From Pseudanabaena sp. Chao 1811 (GTDB taxonomy: Bacteria > Cyanobacteriota > Cyanobacteriia > Pseudanabaenales > Pseudanabaenaceae): DNA of 64,000 bases. The notes under the pieces were generated by a model that made no database searches, was not told where the DNA came from, and was given only the letters and a program-made list of their open reading frames with translations. The stretch is from NCBI RefSeq assembly GCF_027942295.1, contig NZ_CP101416.1, positions 248,001 through 312,000 on the forward strand. Direction: 5' to 3'. Numbering within the stretch: position 1 is the stretch's first letter; each line of letters opens with the position of its first letter. The position numbers were made by a program, and so were the translations under genes. Positions 46,058 through 54,538 of this stretch are shown here, piece after piece.

Positions 46058-46120
46058 GTAGCAGTTCTTACGCTGATATAGATAATGAAAAAACTGTAAA
46101 CCAAGACAAATCTAGGTTTT

Positions 46121-46157
46121 ACGATTTTCAAATTGTCTACGACAATTTGAAAATCGT
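46121..46157. repeat. AT-rich palindrome
   Basis: ACGATTTTCAAATTGTC and its exact complement surround a TAC loop. It lies between pnp and the small gene at 46181 and could terminate the latter. It belongs to the set of long palindromes in the window. Confidence 0.7.
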
Positions 46158-46180
46158 GATCATGACTCGATAAATATTTA

Positions 46181-46426
46181 TTAACGTTTGTCAGACTGCA
46201 TCTGAATTAATAAACGTTTAATTAACATGATTGCCGTCTGCTTTATAGAACTTAATAATTGGCGAATTCCGCCAAAGCTTCCCATCATTTTCCAGATAAA
46301 TACAACCCAATGCCAACCCTTAATGATTTCTCCCCAGAGAGTAATCTTTTCAGGGGTAATGACTTCTGCGTCAGGTTTAGCAGCTTTAGCTTCATCTGAA
46401 GTATTGAAGTTTGATTGCTGAGTCAT
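46181..46426 (-). CDS. Small hypothetical protein
   Basis: The 81-residue product has a polar N-terminus and one amphipathic or membrane-touching stretch (WHWVVFIWKMMGSFGGIRQL) followed by a basic C-terminal helix (IMLIKRLLIQMQSDKR). I recognise no family. A weak GAGAG motif lies upstream of the ATG. It is isolated from pnp by a palindrome and has no shadowing larger gene, so it is likely real. Confidence 0.5.
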   Translation of the reverse strand: MTQQSNFNTSDEAKAAKPDAEVITPEKITLWGEIIKGWHWVVFIWKMMGSFGGIRQLLSSIKQTAIMLIKRLLIQMQSDKR

Positions 46427-46972
46427 AATTTTGCTCTCATTTACTTGATTGCTACAGAGATCTGTAATTTGTTGTGGTAGATATACCTATCACAACCACA
46501 GGTAATATTTCGACAAAATGTAGTCATTTTGTCCAGCCAGAAACCAACCCTCACTCAATAAGAGATCTTTCAGTAGTAATATTGCTCTTCGCAGAGTAAG
46601 AGACATGATCACTAGCAAGGGTTTGAAAGTCTAACAAGGCGACATTCTGAGATTGGGTAATAGCGCTTTCAAGCAAGCGAGGTACAGGGGGTTGTGTCCC
46701 CGTGACACAACCCTCTACTTTCCTAGATTGGTATACGCTATAAGTAGCATTATCTAAGTGTTCGCGGATCTCGTAAAGCTAGGTACGTCCCAAAACCAGG
46801 AAGGAGATGCGGCAACTCTTATTTTCTTGGTTTTACATCCAAAGTTGCCAACATGTTAAAAATTAAGAAAATTAAATCTTTGCAGCCTCTTAGTTATTAA
46901 AATGAAATAAAGAGAATAAAAATTTCTCAAATTCCAAATTTGTTGTCCGAATTGCAGTGTTAGGTAGGAATT
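46427..46972. other. 546-bp gap upstream of the stress protein gene
   Basis: No credible gene is seen. It contains a stable hairpin at 46687-46713 (AGGGGGTTGTGTC pairing with GACACAACCCTCT) and a smaller pairing GGCAACT/AGTTGCC at 46811-46849. No tRNA, RNase P, SRP or riboswitch core was found by eye. The right part must hold the uspA promoter. A small RNA is possible. Confidence 0.4.
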
Positions 46973-47362
46973 ATGTTTAAAACTGTTTTATTTCCTTTAA
47001 ACAGAAGTCAAGAAACCCGCCAAGCTGTAGCCGTTGCGATCGATATAGTCCAGAAATATCACGCGCAACTATATATACTGTCGGTTACTGAGCATGATGC
47101 CAATGATAGCGATCGCACTTCATCCCAAGATTTGATTGAAGAAGTAAAGACTTATTTTGCAGAAGTCGGCATTTCCATCCAAACAAAGATAGCTGAGGGA
47201 AAAGCTGCTTTTGTAATTTGTGATTTTGCTGATGAAATTAACGCTGATTTAATTGTTATGGGTTCAAGGGGAGCGAGTTTGACCGAAGAGCATCCTGATG
47301 AAAATAGCGTCAGTCAAAAAGTGATCAATCTATCACCCTGTCCTGTTTTAGTTGTGCCATAA
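46973..47362 (+). CDS. Universal stress protein (UspA family)
   Basis: The 129-residue protein has the UspA alpha/beta fold: start MFKTVLFPLNRSQETRQA, a central EIIxxA-like IQTKIAEGKAAFVI, and LIVMGSRGASL. The ATP-binding loop GX2GX9GS is degenerate (GSRGASLTEEHPDENSV), so it may not bind ATP. It stands alone, with a MITE-like repeat starting 8 bp after its stop. Confidence 0.88.
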   Translation: MFKTVLFPLNRSQETRQAVAVAIDIVQKYHAQLYILSVTEHDANDSDRTSSQDLIEEVKTYFAEVGISIQTKIAEGKAAFVICDFADEINADLIVMGSRGASLTEEHPDENSVSQKVINLSPCPVLVVP

Positions 47363-47370
47363 AATTTTGG

Positions 47371-47451
47371 GTAGTCCTAAAAAGGAAAGGATTTATTGTG
47401 GTAAGGATGGGCGGCGCTTCGCGCCGCCCATCCTTACCTATTTAGCACTAC
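47371..47451. repeat. MITE-like repeat, copy 1
   Basis: The 81-bp unit begins GTAGTCCTAAAAA and ends TTAGCACTAC, imperfect inverted ends. Its centre is the palindrome TAAGGATGGGCGGCGC-TTC with its complement. Copy 2 at 56732-56814 is nearly identical outside the loop, which shows that the whole unit is a dispersed repeat. Confidence 0.85.
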
Positions 47452-47452
47452 C

Positions 47453-47490
47453 AAATTTTGAAAGGGTTGCAAGCAACCCTTTCAAAATTT
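47453..47490. terminator. Palindrome ending the cysteine desulfurase gene
   Basis: AAATTTTGAAAGGGTTGC and its exact complement surround an AA loop; the 18-bp stem follows the minus-strand stop by four bases and directly abuts the MITE-like repeat. Confidence 0.65.
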
Positions 47491-47494
47491 CAAG

Positions 47495-48628
47495 TTAATA
47501 GCGACTCAAAATTTGATGGATAGCTAATGCTGTCCACTCAACATCAGCTTCAGTCGTAGATTTACCGAGGGTGATGCGAATACTATTTCTTGCTGCTGAC
47601 TCGGTATAGCCCATTTCTAATAGGATCTGACTTGGCTCGATCGCTCCACTACTACATGCCGAACCAGAACTAATCGCGATGCCTGCGTAATTTAGTTCGC
47701 GCACAAGGCGACGACCATCGAGATATTGATGATAAAAGCTGAGATGATGGGGTAATCTCTCTTTACTGCCTGTGGCAATGAGATCGGGAATATCATCGAG
47801 TAGAGCATAGAGGTGATCGCGTAATTTTTTGAGCCGTTGAGCTTCATTAACTAATTCTTTTTCAGCTAGCTCGGCGGCAAGACCAAGCCCTGCGATCGCC
47901 GCGACTGCTTGCGTACCAGATCGATAACCCCGTTCCTGCCCACCACCTAAATTGAGGGGAACTAGTGATTGCTTTTTAATAATTAGGGGATGAATATATA
48001 GCGCTCCGATTCCCTGAGTGCCATAAAACTTATGCGCTGAGAGGGATAACAAATCAACTGGTAAGGTCTGCATATTGAGATGCATCTTCCCAACTGCTTG
48101 GACTGCATCGGTATGGAAAAAGACGTTGGCATTACGACAAATTTGTCCTAGTTTCTCAATTGGTTGAATTGTGCCAACTTCATTTTGGGCGGTAATTACT
48201 GACACCATTACAGTGTTAGGACGTAGCGATCGCTCTAAATCCTGAGGAGATACCTTGCCTTCGCAATCGACTGGTAATCGTGTAATTTCCCAACCATGCT
48301 GCTCAAGATACTGAGCAGGTAAACGTATTGCCGAATGTTCAACTGAGGAGATGATCATGTGCTGTGGTGTTTGATATTGCCGTGCAATCCCCATCAAAGC
48401 CATGTTGTTCGACTCTGTACCACCTGACGTAAAAATTATGCCTTCAGGCTCGGCGTTCAGTAAACTTGCTACTTGCAAGCGGGCGCGTTCGATCACCATA
48501 GTTGAACGTTCACCCCACCAGTGGAGGCTAGAAGGATTGCCCCATTGAGATCGCATTACTTCTGTCATGAGGTCAATGACTTCTGGTCGCGCAGGGCTGG
48601 TAGCACCATGATCTAGATATATTTGCAT
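47495..48628 (-). CDS. Cysteine desulfurase (NifS/IscS family)
   Basis: This PLP enzyme takes sulfur from cysteine for iron-sulfur clusters and thiolation. Features are YLDHGATSPARPEV at the start, TSGGTESNNMAL, VEHSAIRLPA, AQNEVGTIQPI, HTDAVQAVGK, PLP lysine in SLSAHKFYGTQGIG, and the active cysteine in ISSGSACSSGA. The short loop around the cysteine is of the group I (NifS/IscS) type. At 377 residues it is complete. No iscU or suf gene is adjacent. Confidence 0.94.
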   Translation of the reverse strand: MQIYLDHGATSPARPEVIDLMTEVMRSQWGNPSSLHWWGERSTMVIERARLQVASLLNAEPEGIIFTSGGTESNNMALMGIARQYQTPQHMIISSVEHSAIRLPAQYLEQHGWEITRLPVDCEGKVSPQDLERSLRPNTVMVSVITAQNEVGTIQPIEKLGQICRNANVFFHTDAVQAVGKMHLNMQTLPVDLLSLSAHKFYGTQGIGALYIHPLIIKKQSLVPLNLGGGQERGYRSGTQAVAAIAGLGLAAELAEKELVNEAQRLKKLRDHLYALLDDIPDLIATGSKERLPHHLSFYHQYLDGRRLVRELNYAGIAISSGSACSSGAIEPSQILLEMGYTESAARNSIRITLGKSTTEADVEWTALAIHQILSRY

Positions 48629-48857
48629 AAATCAATTTTAGCGGTTTGTTGAGTACGCCTAAGCAACGGAGAAAGTAACAACAATATTTCTAAGAACCAG
48701 ATTTTTTATAGCGAGGCAAAGCCTCGCTATAAAAAATCATTTCCTTCATGTTTGAGAAGTTCCCCCCTCTAACTCCCCTTTGGGGAGGATTTGAGTTTCC
48801 CCCCTTGTAAGGGGGGATAAAGGGGGGTAAAACAAGCTTCTATATAGGGTTCTATGT
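48629..48857. repeat. Gap with palindrome and C/G-rich repeats
   Basis: A stem (GATTTTTTATAGCGAGGC, AAA loop, full complement) lies at 48700-48738. C-rich and G-rich tracts follow at about 48764-48828 (CCCCCCTCTAACTCCCCTTT, then GGGGGGATAAAGGGGGG). The second group looks like the short tandem repeats dispersed in many cyanobacteria. No gene is visible. Confidence 0.6.
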
Positions 48858-50285
48858 TTAGTAATTGTTATTCCAAAGAGGAGTGCGACGAACAAAGGCG
48901 AAGATACAAATCCCAACGCCAATACCTAGCCAGCCACATATCAGAGTTAGCAAAGGCAATGATTGATTTAATGTGACCAGAGTGGAGGTTTTGCTTATAG
49001 TTTGTGTAGCCAGAAAAGCGCTAATCAGTAAAATTGCTGTGCCGATTTCCCAAGGTTGCAACTGATTGTGGGGATAATTTGGGCGATCGCTTTGGAGACT
49101 ATTAGTTGCAACTAATTTCAAAACAAATCTAGCGATCACAGGGCTAACGATGCAAACACCAAGCCAAGCAATCACACTACCGACCAGTTGGGTAGTAATC
49201 GGAAAAATTAGTAAAATCAAACTACCAATAATCGTAAAAGCGGTTCCTGCTAAGATGCCTGCTCCTTGTGGTAATAGCACATGGGCTAGACCTAAACTAT
49301 CGCTCTCAGTTTCCTGTTTTGCTAGATGAAATTCTTCCCTTAGGGTTTGTCCTAGAGGATCATTTTCACTGGATTCTTCTTTGATTTGACCAGTTAACAT
49401 TGTCATAGCTAAAGGCAGCGTAATCTCACTATTACCACCTGTTAGCTGCATCCAGCTCAATTCACCATTCGCTTCTTGTAATTTCACAACCGATAGGCGG
49501 GAAAAGGGACGTAAATCAATCACATATTCCGCCGCTACACCCCACAGACCGCTAAAGCTGAGATGCAAAATCTTTTCAGTCGATCGCAATTGTGCGTACC
49601 ATGTAAAAAAACCCGTCAAGCCTGTCATTGTACAAACTATGGCTGCGATCGCCCGAACCCAGCTAGGGAAATCGAGCATTGTCCAAAAGAACAAACCTAA
49701 TAGAATTAACACCAAACTATTAAATTGCCGTGGTTGCTGCGCTAATGAAGATGGACTAATCAAAACGGTTTGATCTGAATAGGTAACAACATTCAACGAT
49801 TCAGCATTGGTGACTTCTAAAGCTTGCAGATTATTGGCAACTGCCAATTTTGACTTTGTAGATCGCAGCATCATGGCACTGGAGATACCCGTAAAAATTG
49901 CCGCAGGTAAAACCCACCAAATTGCCACAAAAGATTGCCCAACAGTTACAGAATAATTACTACTCGCTACCAGCAAAACTAACCAATAACTAGTAATCAC
50001 AAGGCATTGACATTGGGAAAATTCATAGTCAGCATTTTGACGACATACCTCAACAACTGACTTAGCTGCATAGATCCCAACTAAAAATCCCGCTAGTAAA
50101 AGTAACCCTGCGATCGCTAAGAAGCTCGGCTCATTCGTCCGCACTAATTTGGAGATCGCCACTAACAGCATCAAAATTCCTGCAATACCAAAATTAGCAG
50201 AGATTGGATAAGTCGCCTGTCGCCAGCCCCAGCCAACTTTACCCGATACCAATTGTCGCTGTGAGTGAGAAGGCGAAACTTGCAT
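48858..50285 (-). CDS. Polytopic membrane protein of unknown function
   Basis: The 475 residues contain about ten hydrophobic segments, four before residue 150, two near 195-235 and four after 345, with a soluble middle domain of about 100 residues (VIDLRPFSRLSVVKLQEANG). I recognise no family. Start ATG at 50285 begins with a short polar region, so there is no signal peptide. The gene lies upstream of the cysteine desulfurase on the same strand, 229 bp away. Confidence 0.7.
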   Translation of the reverse strand: MQVSPSHSQRQLVSGKVGWGWRQATYPISANFGIAGILMLLVAISKLVRTNEPSFLAIAGLLLLAGFLVGIYAAKSVVEVCRQNADYEFSQCQCLVITSYWLVLLVASSNYSVTVGQSFVAIWWVLPAAIFTGISSAMMLRSTKSKLAVANNLQALEVTNAESLNVVTYSDQTVLISPSSLAQQPRQFNSLVLILLGLFFWTMLDFPSWVRAIAAIVCTMTGLTGFFTWYAQLRSTEKILHLSFSGLWGVAAEYVIDLRPFSRLSVVKLQEANGELSWMQLTGGNSEITLPLAMTMLTGQIKEESSENDPLGQTLREEFHLAKQETESDSLGLAHVLLPQGAGILAGTAFTIIGSLILLIFPITTQLVGSVIAWLGVCIVSPVIARFVLKLVATNSLQSDRPNYPHNQLQPWEIGTAILLISAFLATQTISKTSTLVTLNQSLPLLTLICGWLGIGVGICIFAFVRRTPLWNNNY

Positions 50286-50437
50286 AGGCGAGTAAATTGG
50301 TTGTTGATAGTTGGGATCGGTTATCGAGATAGGTTATTGGGGATTAGTTTTCCTTTTTACTGTCCCCTTTTTACTTAAAGGCTTCTACTTAAAAGTTTGT
50401 TTTACTTAAAAGCTGAATTGAAAGGCTGAATTGAAAG

Positions 50438-51514
50438 CTATACAGTGGCGATCGCTTCGTGACGGGCAAAGATCATCCGACCTGCGGAGGTTTGCAAAGC
50501 ACTAGTGACAATCACAATGATTTGTTTACCGAGATACTCACGACCTTCTTCAATTACTACCATTGTGCCATCTTCAAGATAGCCGATACCTTGCGATGCT
50601 TCTTTCCCTTCCTTCAGCACCTTGATTTCTAGGGCATCTCCGGGCAGGTAAGTTGGGCGCAAAGCTTGGGCAAGATCATTAATGTTTAAAACTTCAACCT
50701 GTTGCAAATTGGCAACTTTGTTGAGGTTATAGTCATTGGTAATCAAGGTGCAACTGAGTTCTTGCGCGAGGCGTACTAACTTAGCATCAACAGTATGCAA
50801 ATCTTCATAATCTGCTGAGTGAATCGTGATGCGATCGCTATATTGCTCACGCATATTATTGAGAATATCAAGTCCCCTTCTGCCCCTTACCCGTTTTTGA
50901 TCGTTAGAGCTATCAGCGATCGTCTGTAATTCTTGGATCACAAAATGTGGAATTAATAACTGTCCCTCTAAAAATCCCGTTTCCATTAAAGTTTGAATAC
51001 GTCCATCAATGACGGTGCTAGTATCCAAAACCTTGGCACTGGCAGTTCGCAGGGTTCCATCAGCCAGCAAGCTACTTTCTACATTATTGGGATTAATCAA
51101 ACGCAACAAAGCACGTCCATGGGTATCAGAAAGCGTCATTCCCGAATAGGCAAAGATAATGCTCACCAAAATTGCGGTGAGAGGCTTAATAAATGTAAAG
51201 TCATCGGAAATCGGAATCAAAAATAATGGCGCTAGCATCAAGTTAGCAACCAATAGACCAAATACTAAGCCAACGGCTCTGCCCAAAATTGTCTCAATCG
51301 GCAAAGCTCGCACATTTGCCTCAATGCGGCGATAGGTATTTTGGACTACTAACCCTGCTACTAGCCCAACAAATGAGCCAACTCCAAGAGTTACCCAACG
51401 AAAATTTTGGACATTGATATTAGCCAGCGTATCCGATGGCAAGAAATCGATGCCATGGAAGCCAGTGCCTGCTCCCGCAAGAATGAATGTGAAGATGATA
51501 ATAGCGTCAATCAT
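50438..51514 (-). CDS. PIN-TRAM domain membrane protein (YacL-like)
   Basis: Four membrane segments at about 1-135 are followed by a PIN nuclease domain (about 160-275), with acidic residues in VLDTSTVIDGRI, the E of VIQELQTIAD and LITNDYNLNKVA. A C-terminal TRAM domain (about 290-350, PGDALEIKVLKEGKEASQGI) is a predicted RNA-binding fold. This layout is that of Bacillus YacL and its cyanobacterial relatives. A membrane-bound ribonuclease role is likely but not proven. Confidence 0.9.
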   Translation of the reverse strand: MIDAIIIFTFILAGAGTGFHGIDFLPSDTLANINVQNFRWVTLGVGSFVGLVAGLVVQNTYRRIEANVRALPIETILGRAVGLVFGLLVANLMLAPLFLIPISDDFTFIKPLTAILVSIIFAYSGMTLSDTHGRALLRLINPNNVESSLLADGTLRTASAKVLDTSTVIDGRIQTLMETGFLEGQLLIPHFVIQELQTIADSSNDQKRVRGRRGLDILNNMREQYSDRITIHSADYEDLHTVDAKLVRLAQELSCTLITNDYNLNKVANLQQVEVLNINDLAQALRPTYLPGDALEIKVLKEGKEASQGIGYLEDGTMVVIEEGREYLGKQIIVIVTSALQTSAGRMIFARHEAIATV

Positions 51515-51675
51515 AGGGCGGAACTCCGCTTAGACGAATAAATATAAGGGTATGAGATCAACAAATAATTTCTAGCCTATCGCTTTAATTGAGTTTTCGG
51601 TGATACTCTTCCAACTTTCTCAATCCTTTGCATACAATTCTACACAACTACTTCAAGGATTGTTTCAATCCTTGG

Positions 51676-52077
51676 CTATTTTGCTGGTTTAGGACAACCT
51701 TCGCTAGATTTTTGACCGTCAGGCATAATTGCGCCACAAAAGTTAGTCTCTGACATATAGGCTCCTGTCAGATCTGCCCCTGTGAGATCAGCACCTCTTA
51801 GATCAGCTTGATCTAAAATTGCGCCAATAAGATTCGCTTCTCGCAAATCAACAAGTTTGAGATCCGCAGAAAATAGATTGGCATTGCGTAAACTTGCACC
51901 TCTCAGGTTCGCAAAACTTAATTTCGCACGTACCAGATCGCAGCCATCACAGGATCGCGTTTGCAAAACTTGACGGATTTGATTGGGATCGGCAAAGGCT
52001 GATTCTGCATAGCTAAACGTCGCGATCGCCCCGATTAGTCCTGAAATTATCAAGCAGGAATTAATAAAAGGTTTCAT
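51676..52077 (-). CDS. Exported pentapeptide-repeat protein
   Basis: A signal peptide (MKPFINSCLIISGLIGAIAT, cleavage near SAFADP) is followed by a CDGCDL cysteine pair and about ten pentapeptide repeats A(D/N)LxX (LSFANLRGASLRNANLFSAD and following). These form a right-handed beta-helix. The protein has 133 residues and a C-terminal CGAIMP and GCPKP cysteine pair. Such periplasmic or lumenal forms occur in cyanobacteria; function is unknown. Confidence 0.88.
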   Translation of the reverse strand: MKPFINSCLIISGLIGAIATFSYAESAFADPNQIRQVLQTRSCDGCDLVRAKLSFANLRGASLRNANLFSADLKLVDLREANLIGAILDQADLRGADLTGADLTGAYMSETNFCGAIMPDGQKSSEGCPKPAK

Positions 52078-52650
52078 AGTTGATCTCTTAGTTATCCAAG
52101 TAGGTTATCCAAGTAGCTGGGCGGAATTAAATATAAAATATAAAATCCTAAAACCTTTAGGGCACGCCCATTGTGCGCTAAAGGTTTTAGCTTTATTTTT
52201 TAATTATACCTAGCTACTCAGTTAGTTATTTCGGTCGTTTTTTAGATTAAGGATAATCCACGCAAAATACGGACAAAATGCCAGTGAGCATAGAGTTTTA
52301 TGTAGATGTTTTGGGCGGAGCTACCTTGTATTAGATGATTTATATATTGCTCCAACAACATCCTAAGTGATGACTTTAGCAGGGTAATTTTGCAAATCAC
52401 GATGGAATGCGATCGCAATCACAAGAGGTGATAGCTGACATCACTGGCAATCATTGTAAAAAGTTTGATGATGTTGTTATTGAGTTAATCGCTCATGGGT
52501 AAAGTTCACCCAGTCGATTGAGTTGATAGTAGGAAGTCGCAATCATAACTTCTGCTGGAAAATTCAATCATAGAAGTTGAGCTTTAGGATTTTGGTTTTG
52601 ATTTATCAATTTCATTGAACGCAGTTAGAGAAAGTAGCATCGAGGCAGTT
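52078..52650. other. 573-bp gap with hairpin and a possible small ORF
   Basis: A hairpin at 52148-52190 (CTAAAACCTTTAG with its complement, GGCAC/GTGC top) is followed on the plus strand by CTTTATTTTTT; there is no plus-strand gene before it, so it may end an unseen transcript. An ORF of 31 codons (52407-52502) reads MRSQSQEVIADITGNHCKKF and more, without a clear ribosome binding site; it may be a decayed gene. Nothing else is recognised. Confidence 0.4.
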
Positions 52651-53001
52651 ATGAAAAATACTTTTGTCGCCACATTATTAGCCATTTCGGGTTTCGCTAT
52701 TTCAGGGCTTGCTCTTGCCACACCAGCCAATGCCCAAACAGCAATTATTGCTGCTCTCTATCAAAATCCCACCACTTCTCAAACCGAAGTACGTTACAAC
52801 AGTACTGAGGCTAACTCAAATCAAATCATCGTTGCTGTCAATACTAGTCCTGAAGTACTCACAATTACGGAAAACCTCATGTTTGGCAATAGCTATGATC
52901 GCATCGTCACCATGAATCACGCAGAAAATTTAGCTTGTATGGTCAATGGCAAAGGTTCGACTGATGGCGCTGTAATGTGTGGTTTGATTGACCACGAATA
53001 A
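52651..53001 (+). CDS. Small secreted hypothetical protein
   Basis: The 116-residue product starts with a signal peptide (MKNTFVATLLAISGFAISGL, cleavage near ANAQT). The mature part is about 88 residues, with one cysteine in each of CMVNGKG and MCGLIDHE. I recognise no family. The frame extends to a TTG at 52615, but the ATG at 52651 has GAGGC upstream and begins a normal signal peptide. Confidence 0.7.
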   Translation: MKNTFVATLLAISGFAISGLALATPANAQTAIIAALYQNPTTSQTEVRYNSTEANSNQIIVAVNTSPEVLTITENLMFGNSYDRIVTMNHAENLACMVNGKGSTDGAVMCGLIDHE

Positions 53002-53036
53002 CTAAGAAGGGACGTCAAGCGTCCCTTCTTAGTTAT
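53000..53036. terminator. Bidirectional terminator
   Basis: AACTAAGAAGGGACG and CGTCCCTTCTTAGTT form a long stem between the secreted-protein gene and the converging gene at 53037. Confidence 0.85.
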
Positions 53037-53540
53037 CTAGGCAATGTTAGCGTTATTTTTAATTTCATTGAGTTTTTGTAAACCAAACTGAGCACGTTTA
53101 ATTTGTTTTTCGCATAATTCCTCAATATCGGTACGCCCAATTTCAATGCCATGTTGCGTATCCGTAGAACGATCAAAAAACACGATGCTATCTACCTGTT
53201 TCATACCTATTAAGCGAAACAGCATATCAATGACGTTATATTCGCCACATTCAAGATTTTCATCATTTAATTTCAAACGATCAATATTTGCAGGTGTGCG
53301 ATCGCAATAGGCATAAATTGTAGTTTTCTCGATTTCAGGATTATCGTGATTGCTTAGAGGTGTCAGTAACCAACCACCCTCAATATCTTGAATTACGAAA
53401 TAAATTGTATGTTTTAGATTTTGAGCAATTACCTTCAGTACTGAGGCAATTAAGCTCACAGCACTAGCAGTTTCCTCATCGGGCGTGCTTTGTACTAGTA
53501 AAGCGACTTGGCGATCGAGAATTTGATCTTTAGTTAGCAT
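53037..53540 (-). CDS. Conserved hypothetical soluble protein
   Basis: The 167 residues lack a signal peptide or membrane segment and are acidic overall. Features are QVALLVQSTPDEETASAVSL at the start and GGWLLTPLSNHDNPEIEK in the middle. I recognise no family. The first codons overlap the end of the membrane-protein gene by 11 bp, so both are in one operon. Confidence 0.65.
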   Translation of the reverse strand: MLTKDQILDRQVALLVQSTPDEETASAVSLIASVLKVIAQNLKHTIYFVIQDIEGGWLLTPLSNHDNPEIEKTTIYAYCDRTPANIDRLKLNDENLECGEYNVIDMLFRLIGMKQVDSIVFFDRSTDTQHGIEIGRTDIEELCEKQIKRAQFGLQKLNEIKNNANIA

Positions 53541-54282
53541 TATTGATCTTTAAATTGACATTGTGAGCAGATCTTTTGAGGGCAGGTTTAAGCGTATTGG
53601 TTTCTAGTGCCTCCAAAGTCTCAAAGATTGCCTCGCGCATCGTTACTTCTGTTTCACGGTTTAGCAAAAGCTGACAACAATCGGCGATCGCCCGTTCTTG
53701 AGCAGCAGGCAAAGGATTTGCTTGGATGTATTGAGTGATTTGTTTAATAGCAATCAATCGGGCAAGATCATCATTCACCGTCAGTTGAGTAACTAGCTGA
53801 TCAAAGTTGTCCTGTTGACGCTGTAACCATTGGCTAAATGCTTGACGCGCTAACAGTGCGAAAACTCCTAAAGTGGCAATGAGCTGCAAAATACTAGCTG
53901 AAGCTAACCAATGATTTTCTTGAGTTGCCCAGAGTGTAAGTATGGTATAGGTCAAAAAAACTGTCACAGTGCCGCTAGCAACCGATAGAGGCAAATGGCG
54001 ATAGGGACTTTGGAGGAATTTCTGGACTCGCCATAAAATCACATTCCAGTTCCAGTCCTGCACAACATAAATCGCGATCATTGCCACGATCCCTGCACTA
54101 GTAGCCGCAATTAACTGCCAATTCCACACTAGCAACAGCACCAAAAAAATCGCTAATAAAGCCCATACTGGCAATCCCTGCTCCCGTGAAAGTACACGAA
54201 AAAGCGATCGCAGCAATTGCTGAGATTGCGAAGTCGTTGTTGAAGTTGTTTCTTGCTCTTGAAAGCGAAAGTCTTTAACCAC
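53530..54282 (-). CDS. Membrane protein with C-terminal armadillo-like helices
   Basis: Four hydrophobic segments (about 40-85 and 95-150) are followed by a helical domain of about 90 residues (LVTQLTVNDDLARLIAIKQI, AIFETLEALETNTL) that resembles one or two ARM/HEAT hairpins. Such armadillo-type membrane proteins are seen in cyanobacterial genomes with no known role. It overlaps the following gene by 11 bp. Confidence 0.65.
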   Translation of the reverse strand: MVKDFRFQEQETTSTTTSQSQQLLRSLFRVLSREQGLPVWALLAIFLVLLLVWNWQLIAATSAGIVAMIAIYVVQDWNWNVILWRVQKFLQSPYRHLPLSVASGTVTVFLTYTILTLWATQENHWLASASILQLIATLGVFALLARQAFSQWLQRQQDNFDQLVTQLTVNDDLARLIAIKQITQYIQANPLPAAQERAIADCCQLLLNRETEVTMREAIFETLEALETNTLKPALKRSAHNVNLKINNAN

Positions 54283-54426
54283 TGTTTATCCCTAAGGACT
54301 CTAATAGCTACTTTACAGGATTTTAATCCCAAAAATATAGAGTATATAGAGTGAGTACTTGCCACTCACCATTATCAACATTATTTTTTATTTGATGTAA
54401 TTTCGACGAAAGCTTGCAAAATTTGC

Positions 54427-54508
54427 AATTCCAGAATCAAAAGCCTTGCTAAGCAAGGATTTTGATTCTGGAATTTAAGAGAGGGTTTGCGTAGCAGACC
54501 CTCTCTTA
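54427..54508. repeat. Two palindromes downstream of the EamA gene
   Basis: AATTCCAGAATCAAAA and its complement form the base of a long stem (54427-54475, TAA loop). It is followed directly by AAGAGAGGGTTTGC and GCAGACCCTCTCTT (54477-54508), a relative of the sdhB hairpin. One of them probably terminates the minus-strand EamA gene. Confidence 0.65.
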
Positions 54509-54538
54509 AAGCGAGTTTTAAATTATCCCGATCTCGAT

